A DNA stretch of 64,000 bases from JAFARZ01 sp036490795 (GCA_036490795.1 DASXDG010000405.1:1-64000), one strand, 5' to 3'; shown: positions 1-8,781, counted from the stretch's first letter. Program-made: numbers and translations. Notes: generated from the sequence alone by a model not told the origin.

Positions 1-6
1 TCGGCC

Positions 7-1083
7 ATGAAAAGCATCAGATGTATTGCCGTCACGGCAGCGCTAGCCATAGCAGGCGCCGGGCTCGCCGCGGTTCCCGCGTCCGCTGTGTCGGTGGCAC
101 CGGCCGCGACTATGTCCGTGATCGCTTCCGAGGGGCCGGGCGACAGCCTCGACTTCTACTATCAGGTGATCGGCGGCACCATCTGGTTTTCTGAGCAGGT
201 AGCGGTTCAGGGCATGGCCTATTCGCCTCCGTCGGTGGTGCAGATAGGTACCCAGGTGGTGATCGCGGTCGAAGGGCCCGACCACAGTCTCGACTTTTAC
301 TGGCAGACGATCGGCGCACTCCTGTTTCCCTGGCGTTCCCAGGTGGTGGCGGGTCCGGGAACGACGTACTCCGCGCCGTCAATGGCGAAGGTCGGCGGTT
401 CGCCGGTGATGGCGGTTACCGGACCGGACCAGAGCCTCGATTTCTACTCCCGGCCGGCCGGCCAGATTACCTGGCGTGCCCAGCAGGTGGCGGGTCCGGG
501 AACGACGTCGTATGGGCCGTCGCTGGCGCAGGTTCACGGCTCGGCGGTGATCGCGGCCACCGGAACGGACGGGAGCCTTGACTTCTACTCCCGGCCGGAC
601 AACATCAGGCAGTGGAAGCCCCAGCAGGTGGCGGGTCCGGGCACGACCTACTACGCGCCGTCCGTGGCGCAGGTCGCAGGCTCGACCGTGATCGCGGCCA
701 CCGGGCTCCAGAGCACTCTCGACTTCTACTATCAGGTGATCGGCACCACGACGTGGAATCCTGAGGTGGCAGGCGCGGAGGGGTCGTCGCACGCCGCTCC
801 GTCCATAGCGCAGGTCGGCGACTCGACGGTGATCGCCGTTGCGGGACCGAGTTCCTTCGGCCTGTCGTTCTTCTACCAGCCGATCGGCACCTTTAAATGG
901 TACGAGGAGCCGGTAACAGGTAACCAGACGACGTACTCGGCGCCGTCAATAGCGCAGGTCGGCAACTCGACGGTGATCGCGGCGCAGGGATACAACCGTA
1001 CGCTCGACTTCTACTGGCAAAGGATCGGCACCAAGCCGTGGCACCCCGAGCTCGTGGCCGGCCAGGGGTCAACCCTCGGGTAG
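7..1083 (+). CDS. Secreted seven-repeat (beta-propeller-like) protein
   Basis: A 358-residue protein with a clear Sec signal peptide (basic MKSIR start, hydrophobic core, AXA site at about residues 25-28). The mature part is seven repeats of about 48 residues, each built on the pattern (T/S)xxAPSxAQVGxSxVIAxxGPxxSLDFYxQxIG. The LDFY motif is seen seven times, the sixth degenerated to LSFFY. Seven beta-rich repeats fit a seven-bladed propeller of the type seen in secreted lectins and surface-binding proteins. That fold and any sugar binding are inferred, and no catalytic motif is visible. It stands alone, 69 bp before the kinase pair. Confidence 0.8.
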   Translation: MKSIRCIAVTAALAIAGAGLAAVPASAVSVAPAATMSVIASEGPGDSLDFYYQVIGGTIWFSEQVAVQGMAYSPPSVVQIGTQVVIAVEGPDHSLDFYWQTIGALLFPWRSQVVAGPGTTYSAPSMAKVGGSPVMAVTGPDQSLDFYSRPAGQITWRAQQVAGPGTTSYGPSLAQVHGSAVIAATGTDGSLDFYSRPDNIRQWKPQQVAGPGTTYYAPSVAQVAGSTVIAATGLQSTLDFYYQVIGTTTWNPEVAGAEGSSHAAPSIAQVGDSTVIAVAGPSSFGLSFFYQPIGTFKWYEEPVTGNQTTYSAPSIAQVGNSTVIAAQGYNRTLDFYWQRIGTKPWHPELVAGQGSTLG

Positions 1084-1152
1084 TCGCTGCTCACCCAGTT
1101 GATGGCACGTTCACGAACACGGATAATGAGCGCGCGGCGAGGGGAGCAGACC

Positions 1153-2325
1153 ATGGCCACCACCTGGAATCTGCGCTGGAAGCCCGGTCATCGCGGGAAC
1201 GTGTGTGTGCCCGACATCGCCATCGCCGCGGTGCTCAGCGCCATCCCCGTGGCCGTGGCCGCCGGCGCGCTCCACGTCGGGAAGCAGCTTCCCGGCGTCG
1301 CGGCGTGCCTCGGGGTCATCGGGCTGACCCTGCCCGTCGCCTGGCGGCGCCCGCTGCCGCTGACCGCCGCCAGCGTGATGGCGGTGGCGGCGGTGGTGAA
1401 TGGCCTCGTATTCGGGCACATCGTCCGCTGCGGTGTCGCGCTCCCGGCCGTGTTCATCGTCGCGTTCGGTATCGCGTCCCGGGTCAGCCGGGCACGCGCA
1501 GCAGTGGGCCTGGCGCTGTGCGCGGCCGATGTCGTGGTGGAAGGCTTGTACGACCCCCAGATCGGCTGGGCTGGGCTTGCCTTCGTCCTTCCGCTGCTGC
1601 TCGCCTTCGTTATTCTCGGCTTTCTGCTCCGCGCGCGGAACCGGACGGCGGAGGCGCTGCGGGCAAAATCCGCCCAGCTGCGGGAGCAGCGGGAGCAGAC
1701 TGCCCGGCTCGCTGTGCTGGCCGATCGCGCCCAGCTGGCGGCGGATATCGAGGGGGCCCTGCACGGCCAGCTTGGCGTCATCGCCGACACCGCCGCCGCC
1801 GGGCTCGGACCGACGGCGCAGACAGACCCTGACGCGGCCACACGGGCGCTGGCCGCCATCGAGCACGACGGCAGGGCGGCGCTCGGGCAACTCCGCGAAA
1901 TGGTCGGCACGCTACGGCAGCCCGCGGCGCACCCGGCCGCGCCCACTGAGCCGCAGCCCACCCTCGCCAGGCTTCCTGAGCTGCTCAGCGGCCTCCCGGC
2001 GGCGAGGGCCAGGCTGGTCATCGAAGGACAGCCGCGACTGCTCGCGGCCGGCCTCGAACTATCGGGCTACCGCATCGTCGAGCATCTCGTCGAGGCTCTC
2101 CAGGACGAGCCCCGGACCGCGATAGAGGTCCGGCTCAGTTACCAGCCAGAGGTTCTCGAACTCCACGTCACGGGCACGACCTCGCCGACGACACCCGACC
2201 TGCGAGCGGTCCTCGCCGTGGCCAGGCAGCGCGCGGTGCTGCACGGCGGGACGGTGAATGGCCGGGTCGCGGGCGGCGTGTGCTCAGTGACGGCGTCATT
2301 GCCGCTGGTCAGCGGCTATGCGTAG
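1153..2325 (+). CDS. Degenerate (pseudo) sensor histidine kinase
   Basis: A 390-residue membrane protein of the NarL/DesK kinase class: hydrophobic segments to about residue 160, a coiled coil at 160-190, a dimerisation helix and a C-terminal ATPase-like fold. I chose ATG 1153 because GGGGAG lies just upstream; a longer TTG start at 1099 lacks this. Aligning the helix RAQLAADIEGALHGQLGVI with the usual RxRIAxELHDxVxHxLS box puts Glu200 where the phospho-acceptor His belongs. The N-box reads EHLVEALQDE, without Asn, and no DxG motif is present. Kinase activity is therefore unlikely. Its stop overlaps the start of the intact kinase at 2318, so a regulatory heterodimer partner is plausible. Confidence 0.75.
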   Translation: MATTWNLRWKPGHRGNVCVPDIAIAAVLSAIPVAVAAGALHVGKQLPGVAACLGVIGLTLPVAWRRPLPLTAASVMAVAAVVNGLVFGHIVRCGVALPAVFIVAFGIASRVSRARAAVGLALCAADVVVEGLYDPQIGWAGLAFVLPLLLAFVILGFLLRARNRTAEALRAKSAQLREQREQTARLAVLADRAQLAADIEGALHGQLGVIADTAAAGLGPTAQTDPDAATRALAAIEHDGRAALGQLREMVGTLRQPAAHPAAPTEPQPTLARLPELLSGLPAARARLVIEGQPRLLAAGLELSGYRIVEHLVEALQDEPRTAIEVRLSYQPEVLELHVTGTTSPTTPDLRAVLAVARQRAVLHGGTVNGRVAGGVCSVTASLPLVSGYA

Positions 2326-3490
2326 CAGCGGTCCAGAGTGGGTCCGGTCACTGACGCTGCGCGGGACGGCCCCGGTCGTCGCCGTCGTCCTGATGTCCGC
2401 CGTCCTCTTCGCCGCCCGCCCGTTCGGGTTCGCCGACGCGGTCAACAACTCTCCGCTCTCCGATCCGCTGCTGTGCATGCCGTTCCTGATCGCCTACGCA
2501 CTGGGTTTCGAGGTCGGGACGACGGCCGGCTTGACCGGCGTCGCGCTGCTGATCGCCGCGCTGCAAGTCGTGAACGGCGCGTTCAGCCCCGTCGAGATCA
2601 TGATCACCGCCGGCCCCTGGGTCGCCGGGCGGATCGTCCGCTCCAAACGGCGGCTCGCCGGCCAGTTGCGCGCTCGCAACGACGAGTTGCGGGCCCAGCA
2701 AGAGGCATACGCCGCCGAAGCCGTCCGCTACGAGCGGTCCAGGATCGCGGCCGACCTGCACGACCTGGTGGGCCACGCGCTGAGCCTGATGGTGATCCAG
2801 GCCAGCGCCGGTCAGCGTGCGGCCTTGACCCGGGACACCAACGCCAGTTCCGGCAAGGCCAGTTCCGGCATGGCCAGTTCCGGCGAGGCCAGTTCCGGCG
2901 AGGCCAGTTCCGTGGCGGCCAGTTCCGGACAGGCCACCGCGCGGATGGCCCTGGAAACGGTGGCGGAGGCCGCACGCAAGGCCCAGGCCGAGGTCGGCCT
3001 GCTGACCGGCCTGCTCTCCGCCGAGCAGGCCCGTGAAGGTCTGGCTCCTGACGATCAGGCGGGCGCCCCATATGCCATCCCCTCCCCGGGCGGGCTCGGT
3101 CTAGCCGCGGAACTGGTGCGGCACGCCCAGTCGGCCGGGCTCGAGGTGACCTACCGCCTCATCAGCGATGGCCACGACCGCGACGCGGACGCGGACGCGG
3201 CGTCGGCCGAGGTCGTCAGCCGGATCGTCACCGAGGCGCTGACCAACGCACTCAAGCACGCGCCGGGGGCGCCGGTCACCGTGGAGGTGCGCACGGGAGG
3301 CGGAGGGGTGACGGTGACGGTCGAGAACGGCGCGTCCAGGCAGAGCGGCAGTGACCTGGCCCGGACTGGTGGCGGCTACGGCCTGAAGGGCATGCGTGAC
3401 CGCGTCCTCGCCCACGGCGGCCGCCTCGACGCTGGCCCGACCGCCGATGACGGCTGGCGGGTCCACGCGTTCCTTCCGGCCGGGGACTAA
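2318..3490 (+). CDS. NarL-class sensor histidine kinase with repeat insert
   Basis: A 390-residue kinase that starts inside the end of the previous gene (8-bp overlap, translational coupling). It has membrane segments at about residues 20-105, a coiled coil, then an intact H-box SRIAADLHDLVGHALS with His148. A run of six ASSG-x units (residues 176-205) interrupts the dimerisation domain right after the first helix. The ATPase part has the N-box EALTNALKHAPGA, and a G-box GGGYGLKGMRDRV; the usual DxGxG is replaced by VENGAS, as in some members of this class. No response regulator lies beside the pair in the window, so the partner is unknown. Confidence 0.85.
   Translation: MRSSGPEWVRSLTLRGTAPVVAVVLMSAVLFAARPFGFADAVNNSPLSDPLLCMPFLIAYALGFEVGTTAGLTGVALLIAALQVVNGAFSPVEIMITAGPWVAGRIVRSKRRLAGQLRARNDELRAQQEAYAAEAVRYERSRIAADLHDLVGHALSLMVIQASAGQRAALTRDTNASSGKASSGMASSGEASSGEASSVAASSGQATARMALETVAEAARKAQAEVGLLTGLLSAEQAREGLAPDDQAGAPYAIPSPGGLGLAAELVRHAQSAGLEVTYRLISDGHDRDADADAASAEVVSRIVTEALTNALKHAPGAPVTVEVRTGGGGVTVTVENGASRQSGSDLARTGGGYGLKGMRDRVLAHGGRLDAGPTADDGWRVHAFLPAGD
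2843..2932 (+). repeat. Six 15-bp tandem repeats inside the kinase gene
   Basis: Six in-frame 15-bp units beginning GCCAGTTCCG encode ASSGK, ASSGM, ASSGE, ASSGE, ASSVA and ASSGQ. The array sits between the phospho-acceptor helix and the next helix of the dimerisation domain. Fifteen-bp units keep the frame whatever the copy number, so strains could differ in linker length. Confidence 0.9.
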
Positions 3491-3973
3491 CGCCGCCAGT
3501 AGCTGACCCATAACTCACTCTGGCACCAAACACACCACCTGCCCCGTGTCTCTCATGACCTCGGCGGTCCCGAGGGCGAATCGGATCATCGTGCGCGTGA
3601 GTGTCCGGTTTCACGGACGCTCACGCGCACGATCCTCGCAGTCTCGACAACCGTGCCCGTTATGTCCGGCCTGGCCCAAGGCTGGACTCTGACCGGTGGG
3701 GACGCCGGGCGGCACGCCGGGGCGAGACACTGACGGCGGGGCGCTGACGAGCGAGGGACGCGGCCGAGTCCGACCGGGTACGCCGATGGCGATTCGGGCC
3801 GCGCAGGTCAGGGACCAGCACCGCCGCATAACGAACTGGATAGCGTATTCCTGCCCATATCCTGCATCGGATTACATCGACACGCCGCAGGAATTGCGCC
3901 GGTCCCGGCCGTGGTCTTGGCAGAATCGCCAGATGACCGGATAGCGACCCGCACGATCTTGGGGGGATTAGGG
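3491..3973. other. Intergenic region with no convincing gene
   Basis: About 480 bp between the kinase pair and the DUF4239 gene. It contains the strong hairpin at 3588-3633 and otherwise only short open frames without ribosome binding sites or recognisable products. A GGGGGGA stretch at 3961-3967 is the likely ribosome binding site of the next gene. Confidence 0.6.
3588..3633. terminator. 20-bp hairpin, likely terminator of the kinase operon
   Basis: Two 20-nt arms (3588-3607 and 3614-3633) pair with a single G-T position around the 6-nt loop GTTTCA. There is no T-run, as is common for actinomycete terminators. It lies about 100 bp after the kinase stop. Confidence 0.65.
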
Positions 3974-4762
3974 GTGCTTGTCCGCGGAGTTCTGGCGGCT
4001 CTCATGGGAGCCGCGATAGCTGCCTTGCTGGCAGTCATAGTAAGCAAGTTCACCTCGCATCAGCGGGTGCTGTCGGCGGAGGCCCCGGAGGAGACCGAAA
4101 GCCGCAAGGAAATTCTCGACCGGATCATCACTCTCGTCGGCGGGATCTTCGCCTTCATCCTGGGCCTGGTCATCGTCACGAACCTGCAGGTCATGACCAC
4201 TGCCCGGCAGACCACGATCGACGAGGTCAACGGCCTCAGCCAGATCTACTCTGCGGCACATGCCCTGCCCGAACCGCAGCACGCTCTGATCCGCAACAGC
4301 ATCAGGACCTACGTCAACACGGTGATCCACGTCGAGTGGCCACTGATGAGCAGGCACAAGATGGGCGAGCAGGCGCAGGCGGAGATCGACAACCTGCGGA
4401 ACGAGGTCCAGAACTGGGACATCAGTACGCCCAGGCTGGCCACCATGCAGGGTCAGGCACTGGCCGGGATCACCGCCACCTATTCCGCGCGGCGGACCAG
4501 AGGGCTGGAGGCGGAAGAGGGCCTGCCGACGTTCATGTGGGGCCTGCTCATCGGGGACGGGCTGGTGATGCTGTGCGTGCCGCTGCTCAGAGGCGTCAAG
4601 TTCACCAAGACGAACACGGTTCTGTACATCATGTTCGGCGTGATGATCGCGCTCTCACTGTGGTTCGTCTACGAGCTCAACTACCCGTTCAGCGGCGGAC
4701 TGACCGTGAAACCAGACGCCTACACGCTATTCCTGCAGCAGGCAGGACCAGTCGGTCAGTAG
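3974..4762 (+). CDS. DUF4239 (bestrophin-like) membrane protein
   Basis: A 262-residue protein with a hydrophobic segment at the N-terminus, a second after an acidic stretch (IITLVGGIFAFILGLVIVTN), a soluble helical middle and two more segments near the C-terminus. This layout, with TTARQTTIDEVNGLSQIYSAA after the second helix, is typical of the DUF4239/bestrophin-like family, whose function is not established. GTG 3974 is preferred because GGGGGGA precedes it by 6 nt; a GTG at 3911 would add 21 residues without a ribosome binding site. Confidence 0.7.
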   Translation: MLVRGVLAALMGAAIAALLAVIVSKFTSHQRVLSAEAPEETESRKEILDRIITLVGGIFAFILGLVIVTNLQVMTTARQTTIDEVNGLSQIYSAAHALPEPQHALIRNSIRTYVNTVIHVEWPLMSRHKMGEQAQAEIDNLRNEVQNWDISTPRLATMQGQALAGITATYSARRTRGLEAEEGLPTFMWGLLIGDGLVMLCVPLLRGVKFTKTNTVLYIMFGVMIALSLWFVYELNYPFSGGLTVKPDAYTLFLQQAGPVGQ

Positions 4763-4776
4763 GCGGAACGGCCAGG

Positions 4777-5718
4777 TCAGGTGCGGGCTGAGTGCAGTCC
4801 GGCCATCAGTTCGGTCAGGTCGTCGGGGCGGATGAACGACGGCGGCGTGGGCGGTCCCCAGGCCGCGTAGGCGGCGCGGCCCTGCCACACTTCTGGCTGC
4901 CATAGCTGGTCCTCGAGGATGACGTCGAGGTCGCTGTAGTACTCGGAGAAGTTCCCGGCAGGGTCGCGCAGATACCAGAAGTAGTTGGAGCCGACCAGGT
5001 GCCGCCCAAGGCCCCAGACGTGCCGCGCCGGGTCGCCGTCGAGCATCGCGGTCGCCCCGCGGCCGATCTCGTCCACGTCCCGCACCTGCCACGACGTGTG
5101 ATGCAGGAACGGAACGGGGGCGCTTTGCACCATCACGTTGTGATGGTCGGTGGAGCAGCGCAGGAAGGCGGCACGACCCTCCATCTCGTCGCTCACCGCG
5201 AAGCCGATCCCGTCGATGAAGAACCGGCGGATCGTCTCGATGTCGGCCGACCCGATGACCACGTGACCGAGCCGCGAAGGCCGCACCGGCTCCTCGCGTA
5301 GCACCGCGGGCGCCCGCTTCCCCGTCCTGTCGGCGCGCCCCGGGCCATTGGATTGTTCCGCCGTCTCGGCGCGCTGTCGCAGCCGTGCCGATTCCGCGAC
5401 GACGACAGTCGCCCCGGTCGTGGGCTCGGTCGCGACCACGCGCCCGGCTGATGGCGGCCCGGCCGCAATGTGCCGCGCGAATCCCCGCCGCCGCAGCCGG
5501 TCCGCGATCGCGGCCAGGTCGTCGGCGTCGTCCGCCCCGATGCCCAGCTCGACCAGGCGGCGCCGCGGCGCGTACACGATGCGGAGCTGCTCACCGCCGT
5601 CAGCACTGGCGAACCGGCCTTCACCGAGCGGAGTGAGGCCGAATTCCGCGTAGTAGCGCGAGGTCTCCGCCACGTTCGGAACCCCGATGGTGACGTGCGT
5701 CAATCGGTGCAGGGGCAT
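4777..5718 (-). CDS. Two-domain VOC extradiol dioxygenase
   Basis: A 313-residue vicinal-oxygen-chelate protein with two modules, HVTIGVPNVAETSRYYAEFGL near the start and LGHVVIGSADIETIRRFFIDGIGF from the middle on. The second module carries the iron-ligand pattern of type I extradiol dioxygenases: His of LGHVV, His of FLHHTSW and Glu of NFSEYYSD. It probably cleaves a catechol-like ring, though the substrate is unknown. ATG 5718 was chosen over a longer start because the promoter repeats at 5729-5776 would otherwise be coding. It is divergent from the catabolic operon that starts at 5817, so a shared regulator is likely. Confidence 0.8.
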   Translation of the reverse strand: MPLHRLTHVTIGVPNVAETSRYYAEFGLTPLGEGRFASADGGEQLRIVYAPRRRLVELGIGADDADDLAAIADRLRRRGFARHIAAGPPSAGRVVATEPTTGATVVVAESARLRQRAETAEQSNGPGRADRTGKRAPAVLREEPVRPSRLGHVVIGSADIETIRRFFIDGIGFAVSDEMEGRAAFLRCSTDHHNVMVQSAPVPFLHHTSWQVRDVDEIGRGATAMLDGDPARHVWGLGRHLVGSNYFWYLRDPAGNFSEYYSDLDVILEDQLWQPEVWQGRAAYAAWGPPTPPSFIRPDDLTELMAGLHSART

Positions 5719-5728
5719 GCGGATGATC

Positions 5729-5776
5729 TTACGCAAGCCGATGTGATGTACGCAATACAGCACTCGTGTATGCAAA
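5729..5776. promoter_or_regulatory. Three TACGCAA-type direct repeats in divergent promoter
   Basis: TTACGCAAG at 5729, GTACGCAAT at 5748 and GTATGCAAA at 5768 recur at 19- and 20-bp intervals, close to two helical turns. They lie between the divergent starts at 5718 and 5817. Such phasing suggests cooperative binding of one regulator to one face of the DNA. No regulator gene is adjacent. Confidence 0.5.
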
Positions 5777-5787
5777 ACTATTGTCTA

Positions 5788-5807
5788 GTATCCGATCATA
5801 AGGATAC
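5788..5807. promoter_or_regulatory. Inverted repeat GTATCC-N8-GGATAC, candidate operator
   Basis: A perfect 6-bp dyad with an 8-nt spacer, only 10 bp before the GTG of the CoA-transferase gene. It could be an operator, or a hairpin in the leader that affects translation start. Confidence 0.35.
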
Positions 5808-5816
5808 GGTGCACAT

Positions 5817-7040
5817 GTGATTGCAGCTGCGGCCAGCGGCCCCCTCTCCGGGCTCGCGGTGATCGAGGTCGGCCGGTACATCGCCGCACCATTCGCGGGA
5901 CGGCAACTGGCCGCGATGGGCGCCGACGTGCTCAAGGTCGAGGAACCCGGCACTGGCGACCCGATGCGAGGCTGGGAGGGCGCCATTGATTCACAGAGCC
6001 GCCCGTACAGTCCCCAGTTCGCGGCCTACAACCTGAGCAAGCGCAGTATCGAACTGGACTTGCGCACCGATGACGGCAAGGCGGGGCTGCGGGACCTGGC
6101 CAGTACCGCGGACGTGCTCATCGAGAACTTCCGGCCCGGCGTGATGGACCGCCTCGGCCTGGGTCCCGCCGCGCTCATGGCCGCGAACCCCCGGCTGATC
6201 TACTGCTCGATCACCGGGTTCGGCCGGTCAGGACCGCTGGCCAGCCGGCCCAGCTACGACACGGTGATCTCCGCGATCAGCGGGATGTACAGCCTGCTCA
6301 TGCCTATCGCGGATCCGGCTCCGGTCGGCCCCGCGCTGTCTGACTTGCTGGCCGGCCTGTACGCGGTGCAGGGCATCCTCGCCGCGCTGCACCACCGAGA
6401 TGGAGGCAGGCGCGATGGAGGGGGGCCCGCGACGTCCGGCGAGGGGCCGGTAACGACCGGCTCCGGCCAGCTCGTGGAGGTGTCGATGCTCGGCGCCGCG
6501 CTGAGCTTTCTCGGCGAGGCGGTCACCAGCACCGCCGAAACCGGGCAGTCGCCCGACCCCGACACCAGGCAGCGGCGCGCCCAGGCGTACGGCGCCACCG
6601 GCGCGGACGGCTTGGCCTTCGTCGTGCACCTCTCTGTCCCTGACAAGTTCTGGCGGGCGCTCTGCGCGGCGATGGACTCCCCCGGCTGGCTGGCCGACCC
6701 TCGGTTCGCCACCCGGCAGGGCCGTTACGACCACTACGCCGAACTCGACGCGCGGATCAAGGCGCGGGCACTGACCCGGCCGCGGGCCGAGTGGTTCGCC
6801 GCGTTCGCCGCGCACGACCTGCCGCACGCGCCGCTGAACACGCTCGCCGATGTCGCCCAGGACCCGCAGGTCCAGGCCATGGGCCTGATCGAGCACATCC
6901 CGGTGCCGGGCGGCGAGCCGATGGCGGTAACCGCGGCGCCGGTCCGGTTCTCCGCCACCCCGGCCGGGCCACCAACCGCCGCGCCACTTCTGGGACAGAC
7001 CCGGCCGGGCCAGAAACAGCCCAGGGAGGTATCCAGGTGA
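5817..7040 (+). CDS. CaiB/BaiF family CoA transferase
   Basis: A 407-residue type III CoA transferase. It begins with the family signature GPLSGLAVIEVGRYIAAPFAGRQLAAMGADVLKVE, followed by NLSKRSIELDLR, and the region LIENFRPGVMDRLGLG. The Asp of RPSYDTVISAISG is the expected catalytic residue that forms the acyl-CoA intermediate. It is the first gene of the eight-gene catabolic operon and probably activates a pathway acid as its CoA thioester. The acceptor acid is unknown. The start is GTG 5817. Confidence 0.9.
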   Translation: MIAAAASGPLSGLAVIEVGRYIAAPFAGRQLAAMGADVLKVEEPGTGDPMRGWEGAIDSQSRPYSPQFAAYNLSKRSIELDLRTDDGKAGLRDLASTADVLIENFRPGVMDRLGLGPAALMAANPRLIYCSITGFGRSGPLASRPSYDTVISAISGMYSLLMPIADPAPVGPALSDLLAGLYAVQGILAALHHRDGGRRDGGGPATSGEGPVTTGSGQLVEVSMLGAALSFLGEAVTSTAETGQSPDPDTRQRRAQAYGATGADGLAFVVHLSVPDKFWRALCAAMDSPGWLADPRFATRQGRYDHYAELDARIKARALTRPRAEWFAAFAAHDLPHAPLNTLADVAQDPQVQAMGLIEHIPVPGGEPMAVTAAPVRFSATPAGPPTAAPLLGQTRPGQKQPREVSR

Positions 7041-7909
7041 CCGTCCCTGAACACATCACAGCGATCGACGTGCACGTCCACCCGCAGACGCCGGAGTTCC
7101 TCGCCGCCATGGGCGCCAGGCGCACGCAGATGGGCGAGCACTTCGGCAAGCAGCGGCAGCCGGTCTCGTTCGGCGAACTGGCTGACCGGTATCGCGAGCG
7201 GTCCATGATGGCCGTGCTGGTGAACTCGGACGACGAGACCCAGTCGGGCGTGGCCGGCGCACCGAACCGGCTGCTCGGCGACGCGGTGGCCGAACACCCC
7301 GACGTGTTTGTTGCCATGTGCGGCGTGGACCCGTGGAAGGGCCGCGCGGCGCTGGAGGAAGTAAGGCGCTGTCATGGCGAGTACGGCGTGCTCGGCGTGG
7401 GCGAACTCAACCCGTCCCGGCAGCGGTTCCGGCCGGACGACGCCAGGTTCTACCCGCTGTGGGAGCTGTGCGCCGGACTCGGCCTCGTTGTTATGTTCCA
7501 CTGCGGGTTCCCCGGCGCGGGTGCCGGAACGCCCGGTGGCATGGGCTATGAGCTGGACTACGCCCGGCCGGTGCCGTACCTGGACGCGGTGGCGGCACGT
7601 TATCCGGAACTGCGGATCATCGCCGCGCACCCGGGCTGGCCGTGGCACCTGGAGAACCTGGCCGCGTGCTGGCACAAGTCGAACTACTACATCGACCTGT
7701 CCGGCTGGGCGCCGCGGTACCTTCCGCCCGAGGTAGTGCGGTACGCGGACAGCCTGATCAGCGACCGGGTGCTGTTCGGATCGGACTGGCCGGTGCTCGA
7801 ACCGGACCGTTGGCTGCGCGAGTTCGCCGAGCTCCCGGTCAGAGCGGAGTCGCGAGAAAAGATCCTGTTGCGCAACGCCATCAAACTGTTCGGGCTGGGG
7901 TCAGCGTGA
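7037..7909 (+). CDS. Amidohydrolase-2 (ACMSD-like) metal-dependent enzyme
   Basis: A 290-residue TIM-barrel protein starting at GTG 7037, which overlaps the previous stop (GTGA) and has GGGAGGT upstream. The metal motif DVHVHP lies near residue 11, the barrel continues with FHCGFPG and IIAAHPGWPWH, and it ends with the FGSDWPV Asp motif typical of the family. Members include aminocarboxymuconate-semialdehyde decarboxylase and hydroxybenzoate decarboxylases. With LigAB-like genes next to it, decarboxylation or hydrolysis of a ring-cleavage product is a reasonable inference; the substrate is not known. Confidence 0.85.
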   Translation: MTVPEHITAIDVHVHPQTPEFLAAMGARRTQMGEHFGKQRQPVSFGELADRYRERSMMAVLVNSDDETQSGVAGAPNRLLGDAVAEHPDVFVAMCGVDPWKGRAALEEVRRCHGEYGVLGVGELNPSRQRFRPDDARFYPLWELCAGLGLVVMFHCGFPGAGAGTPGGMGYELDYARPVPYLDAVAARYPELRIIAAHPGWPWHLENLAACWHKSNYYIDLSGWAPRYLPPEVVRYADSLISDRVLFGSDWPVLEPDRWLREFAELPVRAESREKILLRNAIKLFGLGSA

Positions 7910-8781
7910 GCGAACTCGTGGCCGTGGTCGGCGTGCAGCACAACCCGCTGCTGTGGCGGACGCTGGCCGACCCGCATGAACCCGATCTGGTGGCGCTACG
8001 GGATGAGTTCGCCGCGGTCAGCGACCGTCTGCTCGCGACGCGACCCGACGCGCTGGTGGTGATCGGCACCGATCACCTCACCCAGTGGTTCTACGGCAAC
8101 ATGGCGTCGTTCCTGATCGGGAAGGCCCCGATGATCCCGGCGACGTTCGTGAGCGAGCAACGCGAGTTCGGCATCACGCCGCACGTGCTGGCCGGGGATG
8201 TACCGCTGGCGACGTGGCTGCTCAGCGACGGGCTCGCGCGCGACGTCGATTTCTCCTGCTCGGATGAGTTCCGCGCCGACCACAGCATCCTGGTTCCGCT
8301 GCGGTTCCTCACCCCCCGGCTGGACATCCCGGTCGTGCCGGTGTTCACCAACTGCATGGCGCCGCCGCTGCCACGGCCGGAACGCTTCTACGCGGTCGGC
8401 GAGGTGATCAGGGCCAGCCTCGGTGCCTGCCCGCTGCCCAGGCGGGTCGCGGTGATCGCCAGCGGTCACCTGTCCACCGAGGTCGGCGGGCCACGGCACT
8501 TCCGCGGCTCCCCCGACCCCGGGTTCGATTCCGAGGCGGTGGCGCTGATCGCCGCGGGCTTCACCGACGACCTGGTGAAGCTGGCCTCGTTCGAGCGCCT
8601 GACCGCGGCCGGGAACGTGAGCCACCAGTTCCTCAACTTCGTGACGGCGAAGGGCGTGGCCGGCGGGCGGCCCGCCAGCCACGCGATCGCGCTCACGTCC
8701 AGGTTCGCGACCAGCCCGTTCTTCGAGTGGTACGGGGCCAACCTGAATGGGGCTGACCTGAATGGGGCCGGTCAGGGATGA
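7906..8781 (+). CDS. LigB-type extradiol dioxygenase catalytic subunit
   Basis: A 291-residue protein starting at GTG 7906 (GTGA overlap). The N-terminal region VVGVQHNP and LVVIGTDHL supplies the paired metal-site histidines of class III extradiol dioxygenases, and FRADHSILVPLRFL and IASGHLS follow as expected for the LigB fold. It would be the catalytic beta subunit, with the LigA-like product of the next gene as partner. Relatives cleave protocatechuate, 2-aminophenol, gallate and similar substrates. Which one applies here cannot be read from the sequence. Confidence 0.88.
   Translation: MSELVAVVGVQHNPLLWRTLADPHEPDLVALRDEFAAVSDRLLATRPDALVVIGTDHLTQWFYGNMASFLIGKAPMIPATFVSEQREFGITPHVLAGDVPLATWLLSDGLARDVDFSCSDEFRADHSILVPLRFLTPRLDIPVVPVFTNCMAPPLPRPERFYAVGEVIRASLGACPLPRRVAVIASGHLSTEVGGPRHFRGSPDPGFDSEAVALIAAGFTDDLVKLASFERLTAAGNVSHQFLNFVTAKGVAGGRPASHAIALTSRFATSPFFEWYGANLNGADLNGAGQG

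Noticed and set aside
3696..3944. An 82-codon open frame upstream of the DUF4239 gene
   Set aside because: Low-complexity translation, no ribosome binding site, overlaps the next gene's promoter.
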